From positions 1-14,107 of the forward strand of contig MOWL01000019.1 of assembly GCA_002110485.1 (NCBI GenBank): a DNA stretch of 14,107 bases. The letters are read 5' to 3'. The first letter of the stretch is position 1; each line of letters begins with the position of its first letter. Positions 7,185 through 14,107 of this stretch are shown piece by piece. Made by a program: the position numbers and the translations under genes. The stretch is from Emergomyces orientalis (Eukaryota; Ascomycota; Eurotiomycetes; Onygenales; Ajellomycetaceae). The notes under the pieces were generated by a model, which saw nothing but the letters and a program-made list of their open reading frames with translations, did not search any database and was not told the DNA's origin.

Positions 7185-8369
7185 ATGTCGAACCCCTCTA
7201 GCCAACACACTCTGGTACCGAGACCAGCGAGCCAGCTCGCTCTTGTGACATATGATAACCATGTTTTTCATACGGCGATGGAGCTGCAAGCTTATGTCAA
7301 TTCTCTGGGTCAGAATCCGCAGGTTCGCTACCAAGCACAATGTGAGATCGGTAATCTACTCATGGGGCGCCATGAGGCGGCTCAAGATGAGGTTGCCGCA
7401 TTCTATGAGTGGATGAGAAATGATGGATCCTGGCGCCAGGTGGTGGCCCAGCAAGCATTTGATAACCAGACGGCGGAGCTTCAACGAGTTGCTGCTCAGG
7501 TAGCTGAACGGCGCGATCGCTGCGCCATAGCATATACTACATGCACCAGGATGTGGGGAAAAGTTCGCGTGGATTCGTTCTGGCATATCATGACTTCAGA
7601 GCGGATGCAACGCGCCTGTCAAACCCTGGCCCTACATCACGAATATGCTTCTGCAATCGGCCGGATCAATCAAGCAATGTGGGCTCGCATCACTCAGCCA
7701 CCTCGACGAGGAGTTAAGCGATATAAGACGATCATGTTGGCAGATATCGAAGCAGCGGCCGATTCCAATTTTATTGGCCAAGAGATCACACAAGGAAATC
7801 TTCAAGCTGCAGGTCTTATCTTTGGTCCTGGCGGAATTCTCACTGAAGATTCTATGACAGTTGCTTCACCCCAGCCTCAAGAACGTGTCCTATCCCCTCC
7901 CGATCAACATATGACTGGCCAGTCTCCTCTACCTTCTCCCCGTGTGTTGAACGTGATACGCCCCAGTGCACCCTCGCTTGGATCTCCTCAAGGTTCTATA
8001 CATAGTCCTCCTGTGCGTACTTCTCGCCGCGTCTCCAGCCAATCCTTGCTTTCGGACGTCAGCAGCCTGTCTGCAGCCTTGTCAGACACCCATCTTGCTG
8101 AACTTCTCAGCCCTGACCAAGTTGCGGAATTTGAGAATATGGGGGTTGATCAAGATAGCCCTGCTTTGGTAGAGGCAACTGACAAGCAGCATACAACAGT
8201 GAACAGAGGATGCCGGTGTTCTCCCTATGTCCCTGTGGATGTGAAAGCGCAGCTTAGAGATGCAAAGAAGATATTCTCTTCAACGGCAAGGGCAGTTCGC
8301 CGCAAGAATACATTGAGGAGTGGCGCAAGAGAGCGGTCACCGAAGGGATCCGGTGTTTCGAGATCATGA
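7185..8369 (+). CDS. Third ORF of the LTR element, unknown protein, 394 residues
   Basis: I do not recognise this protein. It starts at ATG with A at -3 (CAAAGATGTC) and lies on the same strand as gag and pol, where some elements carry env. Residues ~25-215 look helical and compact, rich in Ala, Gln, Arg and Trp (for example AAFYEWMRNDGSWRQVV and AQVAERRDRCAIAY), ending near GLIFGPGGIL. Residues ~226-320 are a Ser/Pro-rich, probably disordered linker. A GCRC motif follows near residue 344, then a basic tail. No signal peptide or membrane segment is seen, which argues against a classical Env. The last ~35 residues are probably out of frame: another frame carries a more protein-like continuation to 8524. 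A structural or nucleic-acid-binding accessory role is a guess. Confidence 0.75.
   Translation: MSNPSSQHTLVPRPASQLALVTYDNHVFHTAMELQAYVNSLGQNPQVRYQAQCEIGNLLMGRHEAAQDEVAAFYEWMRNDGSWRQVVAQQAFDNQTAELQRVAAQVAERRDRCAIAYTTCTRMWGKVRVDSFWHIMTSERMQRACQTLALHHEYASAIGRINQAMWARITQPPRRGVKRYKTIMLADIEAAADSNFIGQEITQGNLQAAGLIFGPGGILTEDSMTVASPQPQERVLSPPDQHMTGQSPLPSPRVLNVIRPSAPSLGSPQGSIHSPPVRTSRRVSSQSLLSDVSSLSAALSDTHLAELLSPDQVAEFENMGVDQDSPALVEATDKQHTTVNRGCRCSPYVPVDVKAQLRDAKKIFSSTARAVRRKNTLRSGARERSPKGSGVSRS
7297..7314 (+). repeat. 18-base direct repeat, copy 2 (inside third ORF)
   Basis: Identical to 6953-6970. Here it encodes residues around NSLGQ of the third ORF. Confidence 0.7.
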
Positions 8370-8524
8370 TGGCTACAGAGGAGGAATTATTTGGAGAACG
8401 TAGCTGTTTCTATTGTCTGAAGAGGAACATCCCCCTCGCCTCAATTGAGGGAGATCGCGCTGTCGCCGAGGGCGAGGCTATGCAGATTCCGGTGCATGGC
8501 CGCGAGAATGCGCCCGCCGAATAG
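8262..8524 (+). pseudogene. Probable frameshifted C-terminus of the third ORF
   Basis: From about 8262 the frame one base back reads EDILFNGKGSSPQEYIEEW, then a charged helix-like stretch (RKRAVTEGIRCFEIMMATEE) and a CFYC pair, ending at TAG 8522-8524. This looks more like real protein than the Ser/Arg-rich end of the uninterrupted frame. One indel in the AAAGAAG stretch near 8264-8270 would explain the switch. The CFYC pair with the upstream GCRC could bind zinc. An alternative is a separate 52-residue ORF from the ATG at 8366, which overlaps the upstream stop as ATGA. Confidence 0.55.
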
Positions 8525-8834
8525 CCGCAGCCATCAGCCAATCATGTTTTCCCGGCCCCGGGCCGTCAAAAGATTGACCAATCACGATCGCGCTGTTGCC
8601 AATTTGCCGCATCTTGCCACTGTCGCTGTGTTGATCACATTCTGCTTACTTGTTTCCCTGTTTTCTCTTGTTCTTGCTTGTCTTTCTTTTCTCTGCTGTT
8701 CACTTTTTCTTTCTCTTTTCTATATTCTTTTATTGATTGTCTTTCATTTTCTTGATTCTTGATTGATTCTTTCCTGCAATTCCTTGTTTTCATTCATTCG
8801 GATCGCATTCTTACTTGCCGGGTCGGCAAGCTAT
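8525..8834 (+). other. 3' non-coding region of the LTR element
   Basis: About 310 bases without a convincing gene. The first part holds the second CCAAT-palindrome module and another CCAAT at ~8597. The rest (~8640-8800) is a long T/C-rich tract with repeated TGATT and TTCTT words. Confidence 0.5.
8534..8584. repeat. CCAAT-flanked GC palindrome (copy 2)
   Basis: TCAGCCAATCA (8534-8544), then CGGCCCCGGGCCG (8553-8565), then CAAAAGATT and a second CCAATCA ending at 8584. Order and spacing match 3231-3283 to within one base on each side. The arms are less perfect here: six paired bases on each side of the centre C, two mismatches, then four more pairs. Confidence 0.75.
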
Positions 8835-8846
8835 AGGGGGGGGAGA
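8835..8846 (+). other. Polypurine tract
   Basis: Twelve purines, A, eight G, then AGA, directly precede the TG that opens the 3' LTR. This is the expected primer site for plus-strand DNA synthesis. Confidence 0.85.
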
Positions 8847-8860
8847 TGTGTGGTGGGGAA

Positions 8861-8889
8861 TCTCGGCGTGGTATTACTTTTCGCCGAGA
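8861..8889. repeat. Inverted repeat in LTR U3
   Basis: TCTCGGCG and its exact reverse complement CGCCGAGA are separated by 13 bases, close to the LTR start. This could be a protein-binding site or a small hairpin. Confidence 0.5.
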
Positions 8890-8942
8890 CCGCCTCATAT
8901 ATTTGTTTGGCATGGCTGCCTCATATTCCCATTATCTTTTGA

Positions 8943-8952
8943 CACACGTGTG
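8943..8952. promoter_or_regulatory. E-box-like palindrome in LTR
   Basis: CACACGTGTG is a perfect 10-base palindrome around CACGTG, a core bound by bHLH and some bZIP factors. Its U3 position suits a promoter element; function is inferred only. Confidence 0.3.
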
Positions 8953-9042
8953 GATTCGGCGAAGATTGATTGTACGCAGAGCAGTGAGATTGCTCCTTTT
9001 TGATTGTGTGATTTGATATGTGATTGATTGCTTGTTCTTCTT

Positions 9043-9050
9043 CTATATTT
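9043..9050 (+). promoter_or_regulatory. TATA-like site in LTR
   Basis: CTATATTT lies 146 bases before the LTR end, a plausible spot for the element's promoter. Only the sequence word supports it. Confidence 0.25.
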
Positions 9051-9197
9051 GAATCTCCTACGTGTTCTTTTGTATTGCTATTTGGATAGCTCGTTGAATA
9101 GAATATTGTATACACGGCGAACTTACCAACCTCCTTACAATCCCGCTGCTCCTGCCCACGTGCCGCCAAAAGCGCACAACCCCTTATTCCACTTCAG

Positions 9198-10577
9198 TAT
9201 GAAGAAAATGAAGAAATTCTTCTTATTCTGCATTCACAAGCAAGACAACTGAATGAAATTATTAAGTTTAAACTTAATATTTCTTCAAATCTGAAGATAG
9301 TTTTGAAAAAAACTGAAAAATCTGTATCTCAAAAAATCTCTTCTGAATCTCTTTCAAAAGAAAACACTGAAAATGAGACAAAAACCTACGCTCAAGCTCT
9401 CAATAGCTCACAAAATATTGAAAAAGAAAAACAGCTGAAAAAAGCAGAAAAAATTTTCTCATTAGTTGAGAAAAAAGAACAAAGAAAAGCTCAAAAAGAG
9501 ATTAAATTTCTTGAATCAAAAAAACAGAGACTGATTTTAAAAGTTAGTGATAGAGCTATCTTTGAAAAATCTATTCTAAATGATTCTAAGTTCATTTTTG
9601 AACTTAGAAACAAAATCAATCAAAACTTTCATTTTGAAACTCAAAATGAAGAATTCAAGCCAGTTATCTCATCAATTGAAACCTCTTTTCTGGGAAATTC
9701 AATTGTAATTACTGCTATGCCAGATTTCAGCTCTGAATATCTAATTCAAAATGAAAACTGCTGGAAAGAGATAGTTCAAAAAGCTCTCTCTATTGAAGTT
9801 TCATGTGAAAAAGATGAGAAATGGGGAAAATTTGTATTACATGATATTCCAGTTGAAATCTTTGATCATGAAGAAGGCATGATAAATTTGAAAGAAGAAA
9901 TTGAAATATATAATTCAATTTCTTTGAAAAAAACCCCAATTTGGCTCAATTCTTATGAGCAAAGACAAAGAAATCAAAATGCTTCAGTTTTAATTACTAC
10001 AAATACAATAGAACAGTCAAAACGACAGTATATTGTAATTGCAGGATTGAAAATGAAAGTATTTGAATTCAAAGATTCAAGAGAGAATATTAAATCTCAA
10101 ATTCAATGCTCAAACTGTCAGAAACATGGACACTTTGCAAATACTTGTAAAAGAAATTCTAAATGTCAGTTTTGTGCTTTAGATCACAAAACAAATGAAC
10201 ATTCTTGCAACACATGTAGAAAAATAGGTGAAATCTGCAATCACACTGAAATCAAATGCAGTAATTGCTATGAAAAGCACACATCTATTTCAAAAGATTG
10301 TATTTTCATTTTCAAGAAAAAGTCTTTCAATAAAGATGTGAAATGGAGAAAAGAAACTCAAAATACAGAGAAAATAGATAAAACTACAAAAAGAAGAAAT
10401 TCTCAAATGTCTATTTCTTCTGAGTCAAATTCTTTTTCAAAAAATAGACAGATCTTAAACCCTGTTACACCTATAAAAATGAGAAAAGATAAAGAAAATC
10501 TCATTTCTATGAAAGCAGTAGAAGTTCCAGCTCTGAATACAGATAATAGATATAATCTATTACCTGATACAGAATAA
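9198..10577 (+). pseudogene. LINE ORF1, gag-like RNA-binding protein, 5' part cut off by LTR insertion
   Basis: ORF1 proteins of LINEs coat the element RNA. The frame is open from the LTR boundary (YEENEEILLILHSQ onward) with no ATG of its own near the start, so the true start lies upstream of the inserted element. A Lys/Glu-rich segment with TYAQAL leads into a domain containing KDEKWGKFVLHDIPVEIF, typical of fungal LINE ORF1. Three Cys/His clusters lie at 10107-10301: CSNCQKHGHFANTC is a canonical C-x2-C-x4-H-x4-C knuckle; CQFC and CSNC open two related ones. The end (NLLPDTE, then TAA) looks native, and no break is seen inside the visible part. ORF2 follows in the same frame. Confidence 0.88.
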
Positions 10578-10610
10578 AAGAAACACAGCTTCAATTTATT
10601 CCTTTTGTAC

Positions 10611-11723
10611 ATGTTTACTACACAAAATAATAATAAAAAGAAGAAAAAAACTATCAAAAATGCTTCAAAAATAACTTTTATTCAAAACAATGTTGATAGA
10701 AATAAAGATGCTATCTATTCATGCTTACAGATAGGCTTTGAAGAGCAAACTGACTTCATTCTATTACAAGAGCCAAATTTTGATATAGAACAACAATTTA
10801 TAATTTCTCATTCAAGCTATCACTGCTTTTTACCAGAGAAATCAGATGTAAAAGCAAGAGTTGTGATATATGCAAGAAAAAGATCAAGATTTCAATTCAA
10901 TATAAAAAGTAATTATATATCTAATTCTGATATTCTAGTTGGAGATATTATAGATACAAGAAATCAATTTGACAGTATTCAATTGATAAATATTTATAAT
11001 GAAAAATCACTGAAGGTAAATGATAATTCATGGACAGTTGACAGAGAACTGCTGAATTTAAGTCCAGAAAAAAATGCTATTATATGTGGTGATTTCAATG
11101 CACATCATATATGGTGGAATTCTGAATGTGATTATTCAATAAGATCAGAGAAAATAGTAGAGTGGGCTCTACAACATGAACTAGATATTATAAATGAAAT
11201 TGATAGACAGACCTTCTTTAGAAACAACTTAATGAAGAAATCAATCATAGACTTAACCTTTCTATCAAAAAATTTGATTGAAAACAAGGTCTATAATTGG
11301 TTTATTAATTCAGAAGAAACATCAGGATCTGCTCATGAAGTTATTCAATTTAATATTGAAATTGATGAAAAGGAAACATGTGAGAATCCTCTACTATCAA
11401 ATCAATATAATTTTGAAAAAGCTGAATGGTCTGAAATCAATAAGAGAATTGAAGATTTAAAATTTGAAAAAAAAGAAGAATTATCAAATTGGAATGAAAA
11501 GACAATAATAACAGATATAATGCTAGAAAGTAGAACTAATATAATAACTGAAATTATATTAGAAAGCATTAAAAACTTTATATCAAAGAAAAAGCTCTCA
11601 GAATTCTCAAAACCTTGGTGGTCAGAAGAAATAACAGAAAAAAGAAAAAATCTAGCAAAAATAAAAAAAGAATGGAAAGAGAATATCATATCTTATGAAG
11701 AATATAAAAAGAATAAGAAATGA
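10611..11723 (+). pseudogene. LINE ORF2, endonuclease part
   Basis: The endonuclease nicks target DNA to prime reverse transcription. The first ATG is at 10611 in a weak context (T at -3); the frame itself is open back to the ORF1 stop. Motifs of the exonuclease-endonuclease-phosphatase fold appear in order: FIQNNVDRN, LLQEP (Glu codon 10770), CGDFNAHHIWW (Asp codon 11091), and IIDLTF. The usual Ser-Asp-His motif reads SAHEVI: the codon at 11331 is GCT (Ala) where GAT (Asp) is expected, which should remove activity. The frame ends at 11723, but the protein clearly continues one frame over from about 11715 into the RT part, so one extra base in the A-rich stretch 11705-11720 is likely. Confidence 0.88.
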
Positions 11724-12852
11724 ATATTTCACATTAATTAAAAAAGCTAAAACTAGCTGCTGGAATAAATTTCTTGAGAATGCACAGGGAAAAGAAATAT
11801 TTAAAGCTTTTAAATATACAAAGTCTAAATCTGTTGCAAAGCTTCCATCTCTAAAATATAAAATAGAAAATGAGGAATATATTGCTCATTCTTTTGAACA
11901 AAAATGTCAGGCTTTTATGAAAATTCTATTTCAAAAACCACCTCAATCTGAACAATATAGTTCAATATGTGAATATATTGAAGATTCAAGATGGGCTTGG
12001 CCAGATCTATCTAGAAATGAACTTGAAACTGCTGTTTTTACAAGTTCTACAAAAACAGCTGCAGGACCTGATACTATAAATCATTTAATCATTCAAAAAG
12101 TCTTTCATTCTCTGAAAAATGAATTATTTGAATTATTCTCTCAACTAATGAAGAATGGGTATCACCCTGAATGCTGGAGACAAGCAACTGGTATAGTTCT
12201 TGCAAAACCAAATAGAAAAGCTACTATGCCAAAGTCTTATAGAATTATATCACTTTTGAATTGCTTGGGAAAAATTCTTGAAAAAATAATAGCAACAAGA
12301 TTATCATATCTAGGCTCAATCACTGATTTATTATATAATGATCAAATGGGTGGCAGAAAACAGAATTCTGCAATAGATACAGTTTTATCAATAATTCATG
12401 ATATTCAAATGGCAAAAAATGAAGGCTTAGTTACAACAGCTGCTTTTATTGATATAAAAGGTGCTTTTGATCATGTTTCAAAGAATAAGCTAATAATTAT
12501 TCTTCAAGAGATGAAACTACCAAAAGCATTAATAAAGTGGGTTATATGTTTTATGTCAAAAAGATATATTCAACTACTTTTTGACTCATTAAAGCAAGAT
12601 ATTACTGAAATTGAAATAGGAGTTCCTCAGGGGTCTCCAGTCTCACCAATTCTATTTGCTATATATACAAAAAATCTATTCAAAGATAGAGAAATGGAGA
12701 TAGTGAGATCTCCTAGCTATGTTGATGATATAGGTCTGATTTTCAGCTCAAGAACAATAAAAGAAAATTGTGAAAATATTGAAAAAGCTGCGCAAGAGAT
12801 ATTTAATAGAGGAGATTTAAACCTAATTCAATTTGATATGGAAAAAAACTGA
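11715..12852 (+). pseudogene. LINE ORF2, reverse transcriptase part
   Basis: This frame continues ORF2 after the frame change; the ATG at 11695 is probably not a real start. RT motifs are all present: TAAGPDTINHLIIQ, GIVLAKPNRKA with YRIISLLNCLGKILEK, a GGRKQNSAIDTV segment, AAFIDIKGAFDHV (first catalytic Asp), GVPQGSPVSPILF, and YVDD at 12718-12729. The frame ends with TGA at 12850-12852 directly after an A7 run (12842-12848). The expected thumb-side motif LIHFF is read in another frame just downstream. The gene is therefore shifted here, either by real loss of bases in the A-run or by miscounting of the run. Confidence 0.9.
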
Positions 12853-13408
12853 AATTAATTCACTTTTTTCCAAAAAGATATGAAAAGGAAATAAGTTTAA
12901 ATCTATTAAATCAAGAAATAAAGCCTAAATCAGTTGTAGATGGCTAGGAATCTGGCTGGATTCAAAACCAATTTTAAAATCTCATATTCAAAAAAGAATG
13001 GCTCAAGCTGAAAGAGTTTTAAATAGTATAATACAACTTTCTAATACTGAAAGGGGTTTATCATTTCAAGCTATGAGACAGCTATACATTGCATGTATAG
13101 CATCTATTTCTGATTATGTGTTTCAGATATGGTGGAAGAACCAGAAACACTTCATAGATAAGTTTCAAAAATTGCAGAATACAGCTTTAAGAAGAATTCT
13201 GGGAGCTTTCAAAACCTCTCCATGTAGAGCTATGGAAATAGAAGCTTCTATATCACCTCCTGAAATAAGATTTGAGAAGATATGCAAGAATTATGCACTG
13301 AGAATCATGAAAATGCCAGATATTCATTCAATTAGAAAAAGAATATCTACATCTTATCCTCCAATTCAATCTGGAAATGACTTAGATTGGAATAGATATC
13401 TAGATTGA
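12853..13408 (+). pseudogene. LINE ORF2, post-RT region (frameshifted)
   Basis: From 12849 to about 12932 one frame reads LIHFFPKRYEKEISLNLLNQ and ends at TAG 12945-12947. The protein then continues in another frame from about 12935 (CRWLGIWLDSKPILKSHIQK), matching the RWLGIWLD block that follows the RT in many LINEs. This frame continues through QLYIACIASISDYVFQIWW to TGA at 13406-13408. The same frame stays open after that TGA, so it is a point stop and not a frameshift. No function beyond RT thumb and connection is assigned. Confidence 0.8.
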
Positions 13409-14107
13409 AATGAAAGTCAAGAAAATCAAGAAAATGAGAGAAATAGAAAAAAAATCCCTTCTCAACTATATAGAGTATGCTCAATGATTAAAAATGAGTT
13501 CTCCTCATTAAATATTGAAAAGATTGAACACAAAAAGCTATATCCATGGAAAGAAAAACTAGGCTCAATGATTTCAATTGAAATAAGCGCATTATCAAAA
13601 CCAGAAGAAGCTGAGAATCATAGAAGAATAATAGAGAAAATTGATTTTAAAAAGTCAATTCTAATCTATTCAGATGGTTCAATGAATGAAAATAAAGGCC
13701 TAGGAGCTGGAATAGCATATACAGAAGATAATTTACAAAAATATACATCAGATTCATGGAATATTGGAAATGAATGTGAAGTATTTGATGCTGAATTATA
13801 TGCTATTATGAAAGCTTTTAAACTGATAGAAATAAAAGCTTCAAAAAAAAAGATATGAAAGAAGCATGGATTTTTTCAGATAGTCAAGCAGCTTTGAAAA
13901 GAATTCAAAAGAATGAAATTCATAATGGTCAAATGAATATAGAAGTAATTCTAAAGATATGCAAAAGAATTCAATTAAAATATAAGACAAAGATATATCT
14001 GAGCTGGGTTCCTGCTCATATAAATATACATGGAAATGAGCTTGCTGATGAAGCAGCAAAGAAAGGAACAGAACTAAATATTGCAAGTTCAAAAATAGTT
14101 TCATGGT
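13409..14107 (+). pseudogene. LINE ORF2, RNase H domain (frameshifted, runs off the window)
   Basis: RNase H degrades RNA in the RNA-DNA hybrid. The four catalytic positions are visible: Asp in YSDGSMNENKG (codon 13673), Glu in DAELYAIMKAF (13793), Asp in WIFSDSQAALKRI (13879) and Asp in HGNELADEAAKKG (14047). The first two lie in one frame, which ends at TGA 13856-13858. The last two lie in the next frame. The switch falls on a run of nine A at 13843-13851. The frame is still open at the window end, so the ORF2 C-terminus and 3' tail are not seen. Confidence 0.88.

Larger units (their letters stand above)
1..9196 (+). mobile_element. Ty3/Gypsy LTR retrotransposon with a third ORF, 5' LTR truncated by window edge
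   Basis: The order of parts is LTR end, primer-binding site, leader, gag with zinc knuckle and aspartic protease, pol with RT, RNase H and integrase, an extra ORF, polypurine tract and 3' LTR. RT and RNase H precede integrase, which is the Ty3/Gypsy order (Copia has integrase first). No chromodomain is visible after the GPY/F module. If the missing part of the 5' LTR is about 240 bases, the whole element is about 9.4 kb. Pol is open over its full length and the visible LTR overlap differs at one of 110 positions, so the insertion looks recent. Gag carries frame changes, so autonomy is uncertain. It sits inside a LINE that resumes at 9197. Confidence 0.95.
8847..9196 (+). repeat. 3' LTR (350 bases)
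   Basis: It starts with TG right after the polypurine tract and ends with CA; its last 110 bases match 1-110 with one mismatch. TG also occurs at 8849 and 8851, so the start could be 2-4 bases later. U3 contains an 8-base inverted repeat (8861-8868 and 8882-8889), a CACGTG-centred palindrome (8943-8952) and a TATA-like CTATATTT at 9043-9050. The LTR carries promoter and polyadenylation functions; the exact sites cannot be assigned by eye. Confidence 0.85.
9197..14107 (+). mobile_element. LINE retrotransposon (Tad1/I-like), interrupted and decayed
   Basis: The element encodes a gag-like ORF1 with three zinc knuckles, then ORF2 with an apurinic-type endonuclease, a LINE reverse transcriptase and an RNase H. 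In fungi this combination points to the Tad1 clade of the I superfamily; the clade is inference. The sense strand is strikingly A-rich compared with the Gypsy element. The 5' part is missing because the Gypsy element sits in ORF1, and the 3' end lies beyond the window. ORF2 has several frameshifts and a stop, so this copy is dead unless the indels are sequence errors. Confidence 0.92.

Noticed and set aside
7185..8369. Third ORF as a classical retroviral-type Env
   Set aside because: It has the right position but no signal peptide, no membrane anchor and no cleavage site.
8496..8762. Hydrophobic Leu/Phe/Ser-rich frame that looks like membrane segments, possibly an Env
   Set aside because: It comes from translating a T/C-rich tract and has no signal peptide, cysteine pattern or domain.
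13841..14104. Minus-strand open frame at the right end
   Set aside because: It is opposite the RNase H domain and is an artefact of the A-rich sense strand.
1..14107. CRISPR array, tRNA or rRNA genes
   Set aside because: No regularly spaced direct repeats and no tRNA or rRNA signatures were seen; the only tRNA-like match is the primer-binding site.

Overview
The window looks like a transposon-rich stretch of a filamentous fungus. The evidence is a Ty3/Gypsy-type LTR retrotransposon with a fungal-style Gag and Pol, and a fungal-type LINE (Tad1/I-like) carrying its own RNase H. The species is not identifiable. No host gene, tRNA, rRNA or CRISPR array was seen. All supported coding sequence is on the + strand.

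Region 1 (1-9196) is a nearly complete Ty3/Gypsy element. The window opens inside the 5' LTR: its last 110 bases are present and match the end of the 3' LTR (8847-9196) at 109 of 110 positions. In order come a primer-binding site that fits tRNA-Asn (112-124), a ~545-base leader with three short ORFs, gag with a CCHC knuckle and an aspartic protease (669 to 2996/3102, with three frame changes), and an intact 1219-residue pol (3105-6764: RT, RNase H, integrase with HHCC, DDE and GPY/F). A T-rich spacer follows (6765-7184), then an extra ORF of 394 residues that I do not recognise (7185-8369, with a likely frameshifted continuation to 8524), a spacer, a polypurine tract and the 3' LTR. Elements of this superfamily normally end after pol, so the third ORF is the most unusual item. 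A ~50-base module (two CCAAT boxes around a GC-rich palindrome) occurs twice, once inside the 5' end of pol and once downstream of the third ORF.

Region 2 (9197-14107) is an A-rich LINE. The Gypsy element landed inside LINE ORF1: the LINE reading frame is open right up to the LTR edge, and the missing 5' part should lie beyond the left end of the window. LINE ORF1 has three zinc knuckles. ORF2 has an endonuclease, a reverse transcriptase with YVDD and an RNase H, but is broken by about four frameshifts and one stop, and one expected endonuclease Asp reads Ala. It runs off the right edge.

The layout is therefore a young LTR element nested in an older, decayed LINE. Several indels lie in or beside A-runs, so part of the apparent damage could be sequence error rather than real decay.
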